Source: Microcaldota archaeon (lineage in GTDB: Archaea > Micrarchaeota > Micrarchaeia > Micrarchaeales > Micrarchaeaceae). From it: a stretch of 64,000 nt of DNA. Below are positions 42,376 through 49,833 of the stretch, one piece after another (within the stretch, counting starts at the first letter, position 1; every line of letters begins with the position of its first letter). The stretch spans positions 186,001 through 250,000 of the forward strand of contig JAKAWW010000001.1 in the NCBI GenBank assembly GCA_021816895.1, in the 5' to 3' direction. The translations under genes and the position numbers were made by a program. The notes under the pieces were generated by a model. It had not been told where the DNA came from. It saw only the letters and a list, made by a program, of their open reading frames with translations, and ran no database searches.

Positions 42376-43661
42376 GGTGTTATCCTTTTCCTGTCCCTTG
42401 GGAACAGCGAGCATTCCCTTATGTTGCTAGAATTTGTTATGCGCATCGCAAGCCTCTCCATGCCTATGCTCCATCCTGCGTGAGGCGGCGCTCCGCATCT
42501 GAATGCGTTCACATAAAACTCAAACTTGCTCGGATCAAGGTTTCTCTTTCTAAGTGCTTCGACAAGCATGTCTGCCTTGTGTATCCTCTGCGCGCCGCTT
42601 GAAATCTCGAGGCCCTTGTAGATGAAATCGTAGCTCTTCGAAAGCTCGGGATTGTCCTCTTTGGGCATCGAATAGAAGGCGCGCAGCGCTGTTGGAAATT
42701 CCCTGACAATAACGGCATCCCCAAATACTTTCTGAATGCCTGCTTCATATTCCCTGGATATGTCGCTGCCAAATTCTATTGCATAGCCGTTGCTCCTGAG
42801 CTTATCTATTACCTTGCTGTATGTAACTACCTTTACTTTTGGGACATCAAGCTCTACTCCAAGAGTTTCAAGGTCCTCTTTATTGTTTTTCTTCACCGCT
42901 TTTATCATTGTTGTGACCGCGCCTGCGAGCTCTTTTATTGCGTCGCTGTCGTCGGCGAAGCCCATCTCTATATCCATTTGCGTCGATTCTGTAAGATGGT
43001 ACGTTGTATTGGATTTTTCGGCCCTGAATACCGGCGCTATCATGTACACTTTGTCAAGTCCGCCTATCACGGCAAGCTGCTTGTACAGTTGCGGAGATTG
43101 CGCCATGTAAGCATCTTTCTCGAAATACTTTACCTGGAAGAGCTCGGCGCCGCCTTCGCTAGCTTCTGCTATTATGCTCGGCGTCCTTATCTGCGTGAAG
43201 CCTTTCTTGCTGAACATGCTGGAAAACGTCGCCAGTATTGTTGATTCAATGTTGAATATCGCTTTTGTGCTCAGCCTTCTTAGATCGATGTACCTGTAAT
43301 CAAGCCTTACGTCGAGATCGGCAGGCACCTTGCCCGTAACTTCAAATGGTATGCTTGTGCCCAATGGATTTAGGTTCTCTATCTGTTCGGGTATTATTTC
43401 AAAGCCCTTCTTGGCCTCGGGATTGCTGCTTATCCTGCCTTTGACCAGCACTACGCTCTCCTTCGGCATCGACATCTTCTTTATGAGCCCGGCATCGGCT
43501 ACGCCCTGCTTGCCTATGACCTGCACAATGCCCGTCCTGTCCCTCACAAGCATGAATGTTATCTTCGCTGTTTCCCTTACCTCGTGCACCCAGCCGGCAA
43601 CGGTCACGCTCTTGCCATCCATTTCCTTTGTGAGTTCGCTGATGTAGTGGCTTCTCAACAT
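42372..43661 (-). CDS. aspS: Aspartyl-tRNA synthetase (archaeal type)
   Basis: About 429 residues from ATG 43661, giving MLRSHYISELTKEMDGK; the frame is open further into the tRNA-Tyr gene and is not coding there. N-terminal OB domain (VTVAGWVHEVRE, ITFMLVRDRTGIVQVI) for anticodon binding, then the class II core with motif 2 region MIAPVFRAEKSNTTYHLTE and motif 3 GAPPHAGWSIGMERLAMRI. It lacks the bacterial insertion. It may be discriminating or non-discriminating; not decidable here. tRNA-Asp lies in the same gene run. Confidence 0.95.
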   Translation of the reverse strand: MLRSHYISELTKEMDGKSVTVAGWVHEVRETAKITFMLVRDRTGIVQVIGKQGVADAGLIKKMSMPKESVVLVKGRISSNPEAKKGFEIIPEQIENLNPLGTSIPFEVTGKVPADLDVRLDYRYIDLRRLSTKAIFNIESTILATFSSMFSKKGFTQIRTPSIIAEASEGGAELFQVKYFEKDAYMAQSPQLYKQLAVIGGLDKVYMIAPVFRAEKSNTTYHLTESTQMDIEMGFADDSDAIKELAGAVTTMIKAVKKNNKEDLETLGVELDVPKVKVVTYSKVIDKLRSNGYAIEFGSDISREYEAGIQKVFGDAVIVREFPTALRAFYSMPKEDNPELSKSYDFIYKGLEISSGAQRIHKADMLVEALRKRNLDPSKFEFYVNAFRCGAPPHAGWSIGMERLAMRITNSSNIRECSLFPRDRKRITP

Positions 43662-43672
43662 AAATGCACCTT

Positions 43673-43773
43673 TCCCGTTGGGGTGAGTCGAACACCCAAC
43701 CTGCCGGTATCTGACAGTCTTATGCCAGTGCTGCAAACTACAGCCGGCCGCTCTGCCATTGAGCTACAACGGG
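43673..43773 (-). tRNA. tRNA-Tyr(GTA) with 29-nt intron
   Basis: Minus strand: acceptor CCCGTTG/CAACGGG, with the C1-G72 pair that marks archaeal tRNA-Tyr, discriminator A at 43673. D stem GCTC/GAGC, anticodon stem GCCGG/CCGGC, anticodon GTA at 43739-43741, T arm GGGTG-TTCGACT-CACCC. The anticodon loop is interrupted after position 37 by 43709-43737. The bulge-helix-bulge is relaxed: CTG pairs with CAG but the fourth pair is a mismatch. Confidence 0.92.
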
Positions 43774-43792
43774 CCTATATATTCTTGTAAAT

Positions 43793-43803
43793 ACCATATA
43801 TAA
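43793..43803 (-). promoter_or_regulatory. TATA box for tRNA-Tyr
   Basis: On the minus strand CTTATATATGG is centred about 25 bases before the tRNA 5' end, the normal archaeal spacing. It may also drive aspS, which follows 12 bases after the tRNA. Confidence 0.55.
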
Positions 43804-43819
43804 GAGTTTTCTTTTGCCC

Positions 43820-44485
43820 TTATTCAAGGGCTTCCATGAGCCTGTCAAGCTCGTAGCCCGTAGTTTCATCTCCTACAACTATCGCAGTAGAATTCGCAAC
43901 TGCGGAAAGCCCTATCGCTACAGAGCCCCTGTTAGCAGTCGTGCGCACGGAGCTGAAGCCCAGCATCTTGTCGAATTTCTCCTTCTCGGCATCGCTGCTC
44001 CTGTTGTTTATTGCAAAGCCCTTGTTGGTGAGTATGTTGTTCGCGCCTATGGTCTTCATGCCGCCTATTTCTGCTCTTATCACTTCAACTCCAAGCACGT
44101 CCCCTATCTGCCTTATCGCCATCTGATCGTATTCTGAATTTACTATTGCTATCTTGTCGTTGGCTACGATGTCGCTGCCTACTGCGTTAAGGTCGCTGTC
44201 AAGCACGGCGATGTTCATGTCGAGCTTCATGCCCTTTATGCGCTCTACCTCAAAATCGTAAGCAAGATTAGACAGGAGCATGCCATTCGAGTTCGCTCTT
44301 GCAAGTATGCCGATAAGGTTGGAATCAGATATAGTTATTGGCACTGGCTTGACACGCAGTGTTTCTTCCAGCACATCAAGGCTTTTCTTCGGCAGGCTTT
44401 GGCCGGCGAAGACATACCTGTCTGTGGCAGTTGCGAAAGCACCCACATATTCGCTACCATTCAACCTGTACGTGGCAGCTTCCAT
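43820..44485 (-). CDS. eif6: Translation initiation factor 6 (aIF6)
   Basis: 221 residues with the five-fold repeated alpha/beta fold. Signature segments: ISDSNLIGILARANSNGMLL, NDKIAIVNSEYDQMAIRQIGDVLGVEV and GGMKTIGANNILTNKG. It binds the large subunit (L23/L14 region) and prevents subunit joining. It follows rpl31e by 11 bases, the standard archaeal order rps19e-pdcd5-rpl39e-rpl31e-eif6. Confidence 0.95.
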   Translation of the reverse strand: MEAATYRLNGSEYVGAFATATDRYVFAGQSLPKKSLDVLEETLRVKPVPITISDSNLIGILARANSNGMLLSNLAYDFEVERIKGMKLDMNIAVLDSDLNAVGSDIVANDKIAIVNSEYDQMAIRQIGDVLGVEVIRAEIGGMKTIGANNILTNKGFAINNRSSDAEKEKFDKMLGFSSVRTTANRGSVAIGLSAVANSTAIVVGDETTGYELDRLMEALE

Positions 44486-44496
44486 AAAGTTTCACG

Positions 44497-44871
44497 TTAT
44501 TTGTTTGCCTTAGCCTTATCAGGAGCAGCTACGCTTGCCTTGGCTTCCTTTGCAGCTTTGGCCGGCGCAGGCTTTGCCGCCTTGGCCTCTTTGGCGTTTG
44601 CTTGCGGCTTGGCCTGGGCTTCCTTGAATGGCGAAGCTGTGGCTATGCTGTTTTCTATCGATATGTTCAGCCTAAGCGGAGTCATGTGCTTGGCCGAATA
44701 CTTGAATATGCGCTCGTTGAGCTCCCTGCTGAACTTCACATTCTCCTCGCTCACCTTTGCATGCCTTGCAACCTGCTCCCGCACGTAGCGTACCGCTTTC
44801 CTTATGCGCTTCGTGCGCGGCTGGTTCACCAGATATTTGCGCAGGTTTATCGTGACAAGCTTGTTGACCAT
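44497..44871 (-). CDS. rpl31e: Large-subunit ribosomal protein L31e with Ala/Lys tail
   Basis: 124 residues. The first 80 are L31e (VTINLRKYLVNQPRTKRIRKA, VKFSRELNERIFKYSA), which lies at the polypeptide exit tunnel. The last 45 residues are an Ala/Lys/Pro-rich tail of repeated AKA-type units, absent from most L31e and like the extension on S9. It starts two bases before the rpl39e stop. Confidence 0.93.
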   Translation of the reverse strand: MVNKLVTINLRKYLVNQPRTKRIRKAVRYVREQVARHAKVSEENVKFSRELNERIFKYSAKHMTPLRLNISIENSIATASPFKEAQAKPQANAKEAKAAKPAPAKAAKEAKASVAAPDKAKANK

Positions 44872-45033
44872 CTAATCTACCTTTAGCCTCATCTTTGACT
44901 GCCTCCAGTTCCTCTGGAATCTATTGGATTCTATCCTCCTGTGGGTTCTCAGCACCGCAAGCAGCGGTATCCTCCTTGACTGCTTCAGCTTCTTGCCGAG
45001 CATCACTTTCTTAAGCCTGCTTTTCTTTGACAT
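44872..45033 (-). CDS. rpl39e: Large-subunit ribosomal protein L39e
   Basis: 53 residues, starting ATGTCAAAGAAAAGC at 45033 and ending TAG. It reads MSKKSRLKKVMLGKKLKQ, then RRIPLLAVLRTHRRIESN and FQRNWRQSKMRLKVD, matching L39e by size, basic composition and the NRxxxRNWRxxK-like end. L39e lines the exit tunnel. It fits exactly between pdcd5 and rpl31e, where L39e is expected. It is too short for many gene finders. Confidence 0.9.
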   Translation of the reverse strand: MSKKSRLKKVMLGKKLKQSRRIPLLAVLRTHRRIESNRFQRNWRQSKMRLKVD

Positions 45034-45037
45034 AATA

Positions 45038-45364
45038 TCACTTGTGCTTGAATTCTATCGATGATTCCCTCTTGCTGGTGAGCTTCTCGAGCAGCGCCTT
45101 GAACTGGGCGTCGCTTATCTTGCCAGCTATCTTATTGCCCTGCACCAGCGAGACTATCAGGTTTACGAGCTGCCCGTAGAGCTCCTCATTAGAAGACCTT
45201 ATTATCATAAGCCTTTCATACGCTTCAGGCTCCAGTATCTGGCGCATCGCCGCCTTTGTCTGCTCCTCTATCTGAGCGCGCCTTATGCTTTCGTTGATGC
45301 GCTTCCTCAGCTCTTTCTGATACCTTTCATCCTCGCTATCTGTACCTTCAGGCATTGCTACCAT
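45038..45364 (-). CDS. PDCD5-family DNA-binding protein
   Basis: 108 residues. The helical core RAQIEEQTKAAMRQILEPEAYERLMIIRSSNEELY is seen in pieces as AAMRQILEPEAYERL and VNLIVSLVQGNKIAGKISD, both diagnostic for the PDCD5/TFAR19 family. The archaeal role is unclear; it lies in the ribosomal operon in nearly all archaea. Start at 45364 overlaps the rps19e stop; ATG at 45355 is an alternative. Confidence 0.92.
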   Translation of the reverse strand: MVAMPEGTDSEDERYQKELRKRINESIRRAQIEEQTKAAMRQILEPEAYERLMIIRSSNEELYGQLVNLIVSLVQGNKIAGKISDAQFKALLEKLTSKRESSIEFKHK

Positions 45365-45782
45365 CGCTCTTAACCTCAGATTTCAGCTCCTTGCTGCTTT
45401 TGTCAAGGAGAGACTGGCCTTGCGCAGTTATCACGCGCCCCGTGTTGGTGCGCTTAACGAGCTTTGCGCGCTCCAGCTCCTTGAGTGCGTCGCTTATTAT
45501 GCTGCCTCCGGCCTTGATATGGTGCTTCTTGTGCACTACGTGCTCCTGCCTCTTGCCGTAATGCGTCCTAAGCTTGGATACACCTATAGGCCCGTTTATA
45601 TAGACCTGCCTCAGTATAGAAGCTGCCCTTATATACCAGAAATCAGGGTCCTGGGGCGGCCTCTCCCGGCCTGCGCCGGATTTCACCAAATCAACATATT
45701 CAGGCTTTTTTATCATCGGCTTAAGCTTCTCCGCTACCGTCTTTATAAGCTCTGAAGCCTTTACATCATACGTATTCGACAT
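45348..45782 (-). CDS. rps19e: Small-subunit ribosomal protein S19e
   Basis: 144 residues. ERPPQDPDFWYIRAASILRQVY and KLRTHYGKRQEH, GGSIISDALKELERAKLV are the S19e signatures, a winged-helix protein of the small-subunit head. First gene of the rps19e-pdcd5-rpl39e-rpl31e-eif6 operon. Confidence 0.95.
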   Translation of the reverse strand: MSNTYDVKASELIKTVAEKLKPMIKKPEYVDLVKSGAGRERPPQDPDFWYIRAASILRQVYINGPIGVSKLRTHYGKRQEHVVHKKHHIKAGGSIISDALKELERAKLVKRTNTGRVITAQGQSLLDKSSKELKSEVKSDGSNA

Positions 45783-45878
45783 TGTATTCCCTCTCTTTGA
45801 AAAAACGGCACTTGCAATATCAGCAAAGAATGCTCCGCAGTCCGCTTATTTTATTATAGTGGTGAGATATAAATATAT

Positions 45879-46733
45879 TTATTGCTTATGGTGCCTGTCC
45901 CTGTCAGAGTGCCTTTTATTCTTTGCAACATCGGGCTTGCTGTTTATCCTTGCGATGCCTTTTTCTATGTCTGATTTGAGCTTCTCCGCAATGAACCTCT
46001 TCGAGAAGTAATCTGCTTTTAGCGCTATGGCAACCTTCGTGGCGTATAGCCTTGCTATCTTGCCCCTGGCGCTCCTCTTGCCGTTGCTTATCGCGGGCAG
46101 CTTGAATAGCACCCCGTACTTGGGAGGCTTGCTGCCAAACTTTATGTGCTTGAAAAGGGCCTTTTCCGCGCCCAGCAGCTGCACCGTGCTTGCCGGCATC
46201 GTAGCCAGCCTCTCCATTGAGCCGGCCCTGCTGAGCAGCTCGGCCGCGATCTTTTCATCCGTTATATAAGTGGCATTTGGCATTATCTCGTTTGCTGCTG
46301 CTTTTATGTAGGCTTCAAGCGCTTCGAGCGTTTCGTTCATGCTATTGCTTGCATCTGCAAACTTCATCAGGGCATCGCGCTCCCTGCCGCTCATGGCCCT
46401 GCCCATGCTCGACGTGGCTTTTTCATACACCGAAGCGGCGCGCTGCTCGTCGCTGAACAGGGCAGTAAGGCTTTCCTTGCTGATCGTATCGCGCGTGTTA
46501 AGCGTCTTGACCATATCCGCAAGGAGCTTCTGGCTGCCGGCCTTTATCTCCGGATAGTAAAGCCCGTACCACTCGCTTAGCCTTTCATACACAAGATTGT
46601 ATGACCTGCTTAGCTCGTTATAGGCGTTTATCGCCTGCATGAGCGCATATTCCTCGTTCGCATAGGTCCTGCTGATCTGCTCGCGCGTGCTCTTGAGCAT
46701 CTTTTCCCTTATTGATTCTATCTTTCGCGGCAT
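45879..46733 (-). CDS. nop5: Nop5 (box C/D RNP core protein) without N-terminal domain
   Basis: 284 residues. It starts in the coiled coil and continues into the NOP domain: MERLATMPASTVQLLGAEKALF, HIKFGSKPPKYGVLFKLPAI, ARGKIARLYATKVAIALKADYFS are strongly conserved. The usual N-terminal 110-120 residues, which bind fibrillarin, are missing; an in-frame stop lies upstream in front of the ATG at 46733, so no hidden extension. The Lys/Arg/His-rich C-tail is normal. It assembles C/D guide RNPs for 2'-O-methylation with L7Ae and fibrillarin. Confidence 0.85.
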   Translation of the reverse strand: MPRKIESIREKMLKSTREQISRTYANEEYALMQAINAYNELSRSYNLVYERLSEWYGLYYPEIKAGSQKLLADMVKTLNTRDTISKESLTALFSDEQRAASVYEKATSSMGRAMSGRERDALMKFADASNSMNETLEALEAYIKAAANEIMPNATYITDEKIAAELLSRAGSMERLATMPASTVQLLGAEKALFKHIKFGSKPPKYGVLFKLPAISNGKRSARGKIARLYATKVAIALKADYFSKRFIAEKLKSDIEKGIARINSKPDVAKNKRHSDRDRHHKQ

Positions 46734-46835
46734 GCAAACACTGCGCTTTACAGCTATAATTAAGACCTACTTATTTGTAAATCAAAGTATATAATGTTTT
46801 GCCCCAAAATATATAAAGAGCAGACAGTGTTGGCG

Positions 46836-48338
46836 ATGGAAAAGTCAAGCGTAGACGACCTCACAAACCTGGCCACAAGGCGCGCCATAATAATGCCCGC
46901 ATTTGAGATATACGGCGAAATAGGCGGGTTTTACGATTACGGCCCCATAGGCACAAGGATAAGGCACAACATAATAGCCCAGTGGCGCGGCGCATTCATA
47001 GAGGAGCTTGGCAATCTCGAGATCGATTCTACAATAGTGGCACCAGAGCCTGTTTTTGAGGCGAGCGGCCATCTGAGCAGCTTCAGCGACCCTATGGCAA
47101 TCTGCGACAAATGCCACACTGCGTACAGGGCAGACAAGCTTCTTGAAGAGTATTTCGAGAGCAAAAGCATGCATAAAGAAGCGGCAGGGCTGAAGAAGCT
47201 GAAGCCTGATGAGCTCGAGCAGATGCTCAAGCAATACAATATAAAATGCGGCAAGTGCGGGACAGCGCTGGCAAAGGTCAGCGTCTTCAACCTCATGCTT
47301 AAAACTGGCATAGGCCCCCTTGAAGCAGTAACCGGATATCTAAGGCCGGAGACGGCGCAGGGCATATTCATGGATTTCAAGCGCATATTCTCCACGCACG
47401 GGCTCAAGCTGCCAATCGGGATCGGCCAGGTTGGGCGCGTTTTCAGGAACGAGATATCACCAAGAAAGATGCTTGTCAGGCTAAGGGAGTTCTCGCAGAT
47501 GGAGCTGGAATACTTCTTCGATCCCAATTCTGATGCCTTGTCCATAAATGGCGAGCAGGTCGGGGATTCATTCCTGGAGCACGAAATAAGCATGCTGCCC
47601 AAAAGTGAGCAGGAAGCCGGTTCTAGCGAACTTAAAAGAATGAGCTTGAAGCAGTGCCTTGAAAAGGGTTACATGCCAAACAAGCTTTTCGCCTTCCTCA
47701 TATACAAGGAATCTGTGTTCCTTCGAAGCCTCGGATTTCCCGAGCAATCAATACGGTTCAGGCAGGCACTTGATGTAGAGCTGCCCCACTACTCGAAGGG
47801 CAACATTGATGTGGAAGCATTGATAGGCGATACGTTCGAAGAGATAATAGGCAATGCGTACAGGACAGACTTTGACCTTGCAAATCATCAGAAGCACTCT
47901 GGCAAGGACATGAGCATTATCAACGGCGAAGCAAAAGTGCTCCCGCATGTTGTCGAGGCAAGTTTTGGCATAGACAGGATATTCTGGAGCATTATGTACA
48001 ACTCTATGTACATGGACAAGGAGCGCGGCTGGGAGGTGCTCAAGCTGGACAAGCGGGTTGCACCGTACAGGTGCGCAGTATTCCCTTTGCAGAAGGATGA
48101 CAAACTGGTAGAGAAAGCCCTGCAGGTTTCAAAGCTCCTTGTGAGCAACGGAATACCAAGCTACTATTCGCAGAGCAACAGCATTGGCAAAAGGTATGCA
48201 AAAGCCGACGAGATAGGCGTGCCGTTTGCAGTAACTGTAGACTATCAAACCCTTGAGGACAACACAGTGACGGTGAGGAAGAGGGATGACACAAAGCAGG
48301 TCAGGAGCGACATAGGTGGGCTCGATGCCGTATTATGA
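46836..48338 (+). CDS. glyS: Glycyl-tRNA synthetase (archaeal/eukaryotic type)
   Basis: About 500 residues from ATG 46836 (MEKSSVDDLTNLATRRAI). Class II motif 1 region AIIMPAFEIYGEIGGFYDYGPIG, zinc-type pairs CDKCH and CGKCGTA, motif 2 GRVFRNEISPRKML and motif 3 SFGIDRIFWSIMYNSMY are all present, followed by the anticodon-binding domain. The alpha-2 dimer type of archaea. Its last bases overlap the start of the DNA glycosylase. Confidence 0.95.
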   Translation: MEKSSVDDLTNLATRRAIIMPAFEIYGEIGGFYDYGPIGTRIRHNIIAQWRGAFIEELGNLEIDSTIVAPEPVFEASGHLSSFSDPMAICDKCHTAYRADKLLEEYFESKSMHKEAAGLKKLKPDELEQMLKQYNIKCGKCGTALAKVSVFNLMLKTGIGPLEAVTGYLRPETAQGIFMDFKRIFSTHGLKLPIGIGQVGRVFRNEISPRKMLVRLREFSQMELEYFFDPNSDALSINGEQVGDSFLEHEISMLPKSEQEAGSSELKRMSLKQCLEKGYMPNKLFAFLIYKESVFLRSLGFPEQSIRFRQALDVELPHYSKGNIDVEALIGDTFEEIIGNAYRTDFDLANHQKHSGKDMSIINGEAKVLPHVVEASFGIDRIFWSIMYNSMYMDKERGWEVLKLDKRVAPYRCAVFPLQKDDKLVEKALQVSKLLVSNGIPSYYSQSNSIGKRYAKADEIGVPFAVTVDYQTLEDNTVTVRKRDDTKQVRSDIGGLDAVL

Positions 48339-49206
48339 ACTTTTCGCGCACAGGTTTGCCGTGAGCGATTTCAGCCTTAAGCATACAGTTGAGAGCGCAC
48401 AGCCCCTGACGTTTTACGCCCAATACAATGAGCCCTCAAATACACTCACGTATCCTACCTTTACGCATATTGTAAATGTGGCATTTAGGGGAAGCGAGAA
48501 AAGCGGCGAGCTCACCGCCATAAGCAGGGTCCAGAACTTCAACTACGAGGTCGCAAGGAGGTTCAGGCTCGGCGACAATATGAAGAACATATACAAAAAG
48601 ATAGGCACAGATGCTTTTATAAGGGAAGCAATCAAGAAGTATTACGGCATGCGCCTCACGCTCAATGACCCATGGGAGACAACCCTGTGCTTCGTGCTGT
48701 CGCAGAACAACAACGTGAAGCGCATAAGGAAGATAATGCTCAACATAATTGAAAAGTTCGGGCAACCAATAAAGGACGACAGCGACAACATAGTTGCAAA
48801 AAGCTTCCCTAAAAGCGATGTGCTGTACAATGCTTCCATCGAAGAGCTGAAAGCCTGCGGCACGGGCTTCAGGGCACGATACATAAAAAGCGCCGCGGAA
48901 TTCTTTACCAACAATTCAACATCAAGGGAACTGGAAGGCAAGAGTTATCCAAAGCTGAAAGAGGCGCTTATGGAGATAAATGGCATCGGGGACAAAGTTG
49001 CCGATTGCATCGCCCTAATGGGCTATGGCAGGCTTGAGGCTTTTCCCATAGATACATGGTCAAAGAGGGTGCTCGAGAAGGCATACTTCCACGGCAGGCC
49101 GCAGAAGATAGCAAAGCTGCACGAATACGCTGAGCGCAAATGGGGCAGATACGCAGGCTATGCGCAGCAATATCTGTACTGGCACGGAAGGCAGTCAAAG
49201 ATATGA
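48325..49206 (+). CDS. ogg: 8-oxoguanine DNA glycosylase (OGG1 family)
   Basis: About 293 residues from ATG 48325, which has AGGTGGG upstream; GTG 48316 is an alternative. An N-terminal beta domain is followed by the HhH-GPD fold: INGIGDKVADCIALMGYGRL, where the Lys is the Schiff-base residue, and AFPIDTWSKRVL, with the catalytic Asp. Ten-residue context VLSQNNNVKRI matches OGG1's NNN motif for the opposite cytosine. It removes 8-oxoG paired with C and nicks the strand. It overlaps glyS by 14 bases and precedes a translin-like gene. Confidence 0.9.
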   Translation: MPYYELFAHRFAVSDFSLKHTVESAQPLTFYAQYNEPSNTLTYPTFTHIVNVAFRGSEKSGELTAISRVQNFNYEVARRFRLGDNMKNIYKKIGTDAFIREAIKKYYGMRLTLNDPWETTLCFVLSQNNNVKRIRKIMLNIIEKFGQPIKDDSDNIVAKSFPKSDVLYNASIEELKACGTGFRARYIKSAAEFFTNNSTSRELEGKSYPKLKEALMEINGIGDKVADCIALMGYGRLEAFPIDTWSKRVLEKAYFHGRPQKIAKLHEYAERKWGRYAGYAQQYLYWHGRQSKI

Positions 49207-49216
49207 GTTGATCAAA

Positions 49217-49813
49217 ATGGCATTCGATGCAGACATAGAAAGGATAAACAAATACCTGCTGTCAAGGCAGGCGGCATTCGACAGCATAATGGCAGCTTCG
49301 CGCAGCATAATAATGGAATCAGGCAGGATTATAACACAGCTCCACAACGGCGACATAAAAAATGCCGTGAAAAAATTCGGCGAGCTTTCATCAAGCGTGG
49401 AAAAATTGAAAGGCATTGACAAGGGCTTCGAATACTACACGCTTCAATCTTATCAAGAATACGCAGAAGCGGCGATAATGCTGGAAGTGAAAGTCCATGA
49501 TTCGATACCATCGATAAGCAAGCTCGGCGTTCGCGAGGAAGCATACCTTTTTGGATTGATGGACGCTGTCGGAGAGCTGAAGCGCGATGTGCTCGAATCG
49601 CTCCGGAAAGATGATATAGAGAAAGCGGAATCGCTGTTTGCGAAGATGAACACCATATATGATTCCACAAGGCACATCCGCTTTGCAGAAGCCATACTGC
49701 CCGGATTCAGGAGGAAGCAGGACACCGCGCGCATACAGCTTGAGAACGCGGGCAGCGAGATACTGATGTTCAAGAATGCAAGCGGCAGGCTGCACGCTTC
49801 GCAAAGTGAGTAA
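49217..49813 (+). CDS. Translin-family protein
   Basis: About 198 residues, all helical. The C-terminal DIEKAESLFAKMNTIYDSTRHI and EAILPGFRRKQDTARIQLENA match the translin/TRAX family, single-strand RNA/DNA binding ring-formers; some archaeal members are RNases. The acidic triad of TRAX is not certain here. Start at 49217 follows TTGATCAAA; the frame extends upstream inside ogg without support. Confidence 0.8.
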   Translation: MAFDADIERINKYLLSRQAAFDSIMAASRSIIMESGRIITQLHNGDIKNAVKKFGELSSSVEKLKGIDKGFEYYTLQSYQEYAEAAIMLEVKVHDSIPSISKLGVREEAYLFGLMDAVGELKRDVLESLRKDDIEKAESLFAKMNTIYDSTRHIRFAEAILPGFRRKQDTARIQLENAGSEILMFKNASGRLHASQSE

Positions 49814-49833
49814 AGCAGCAAATCAAAATAGTC

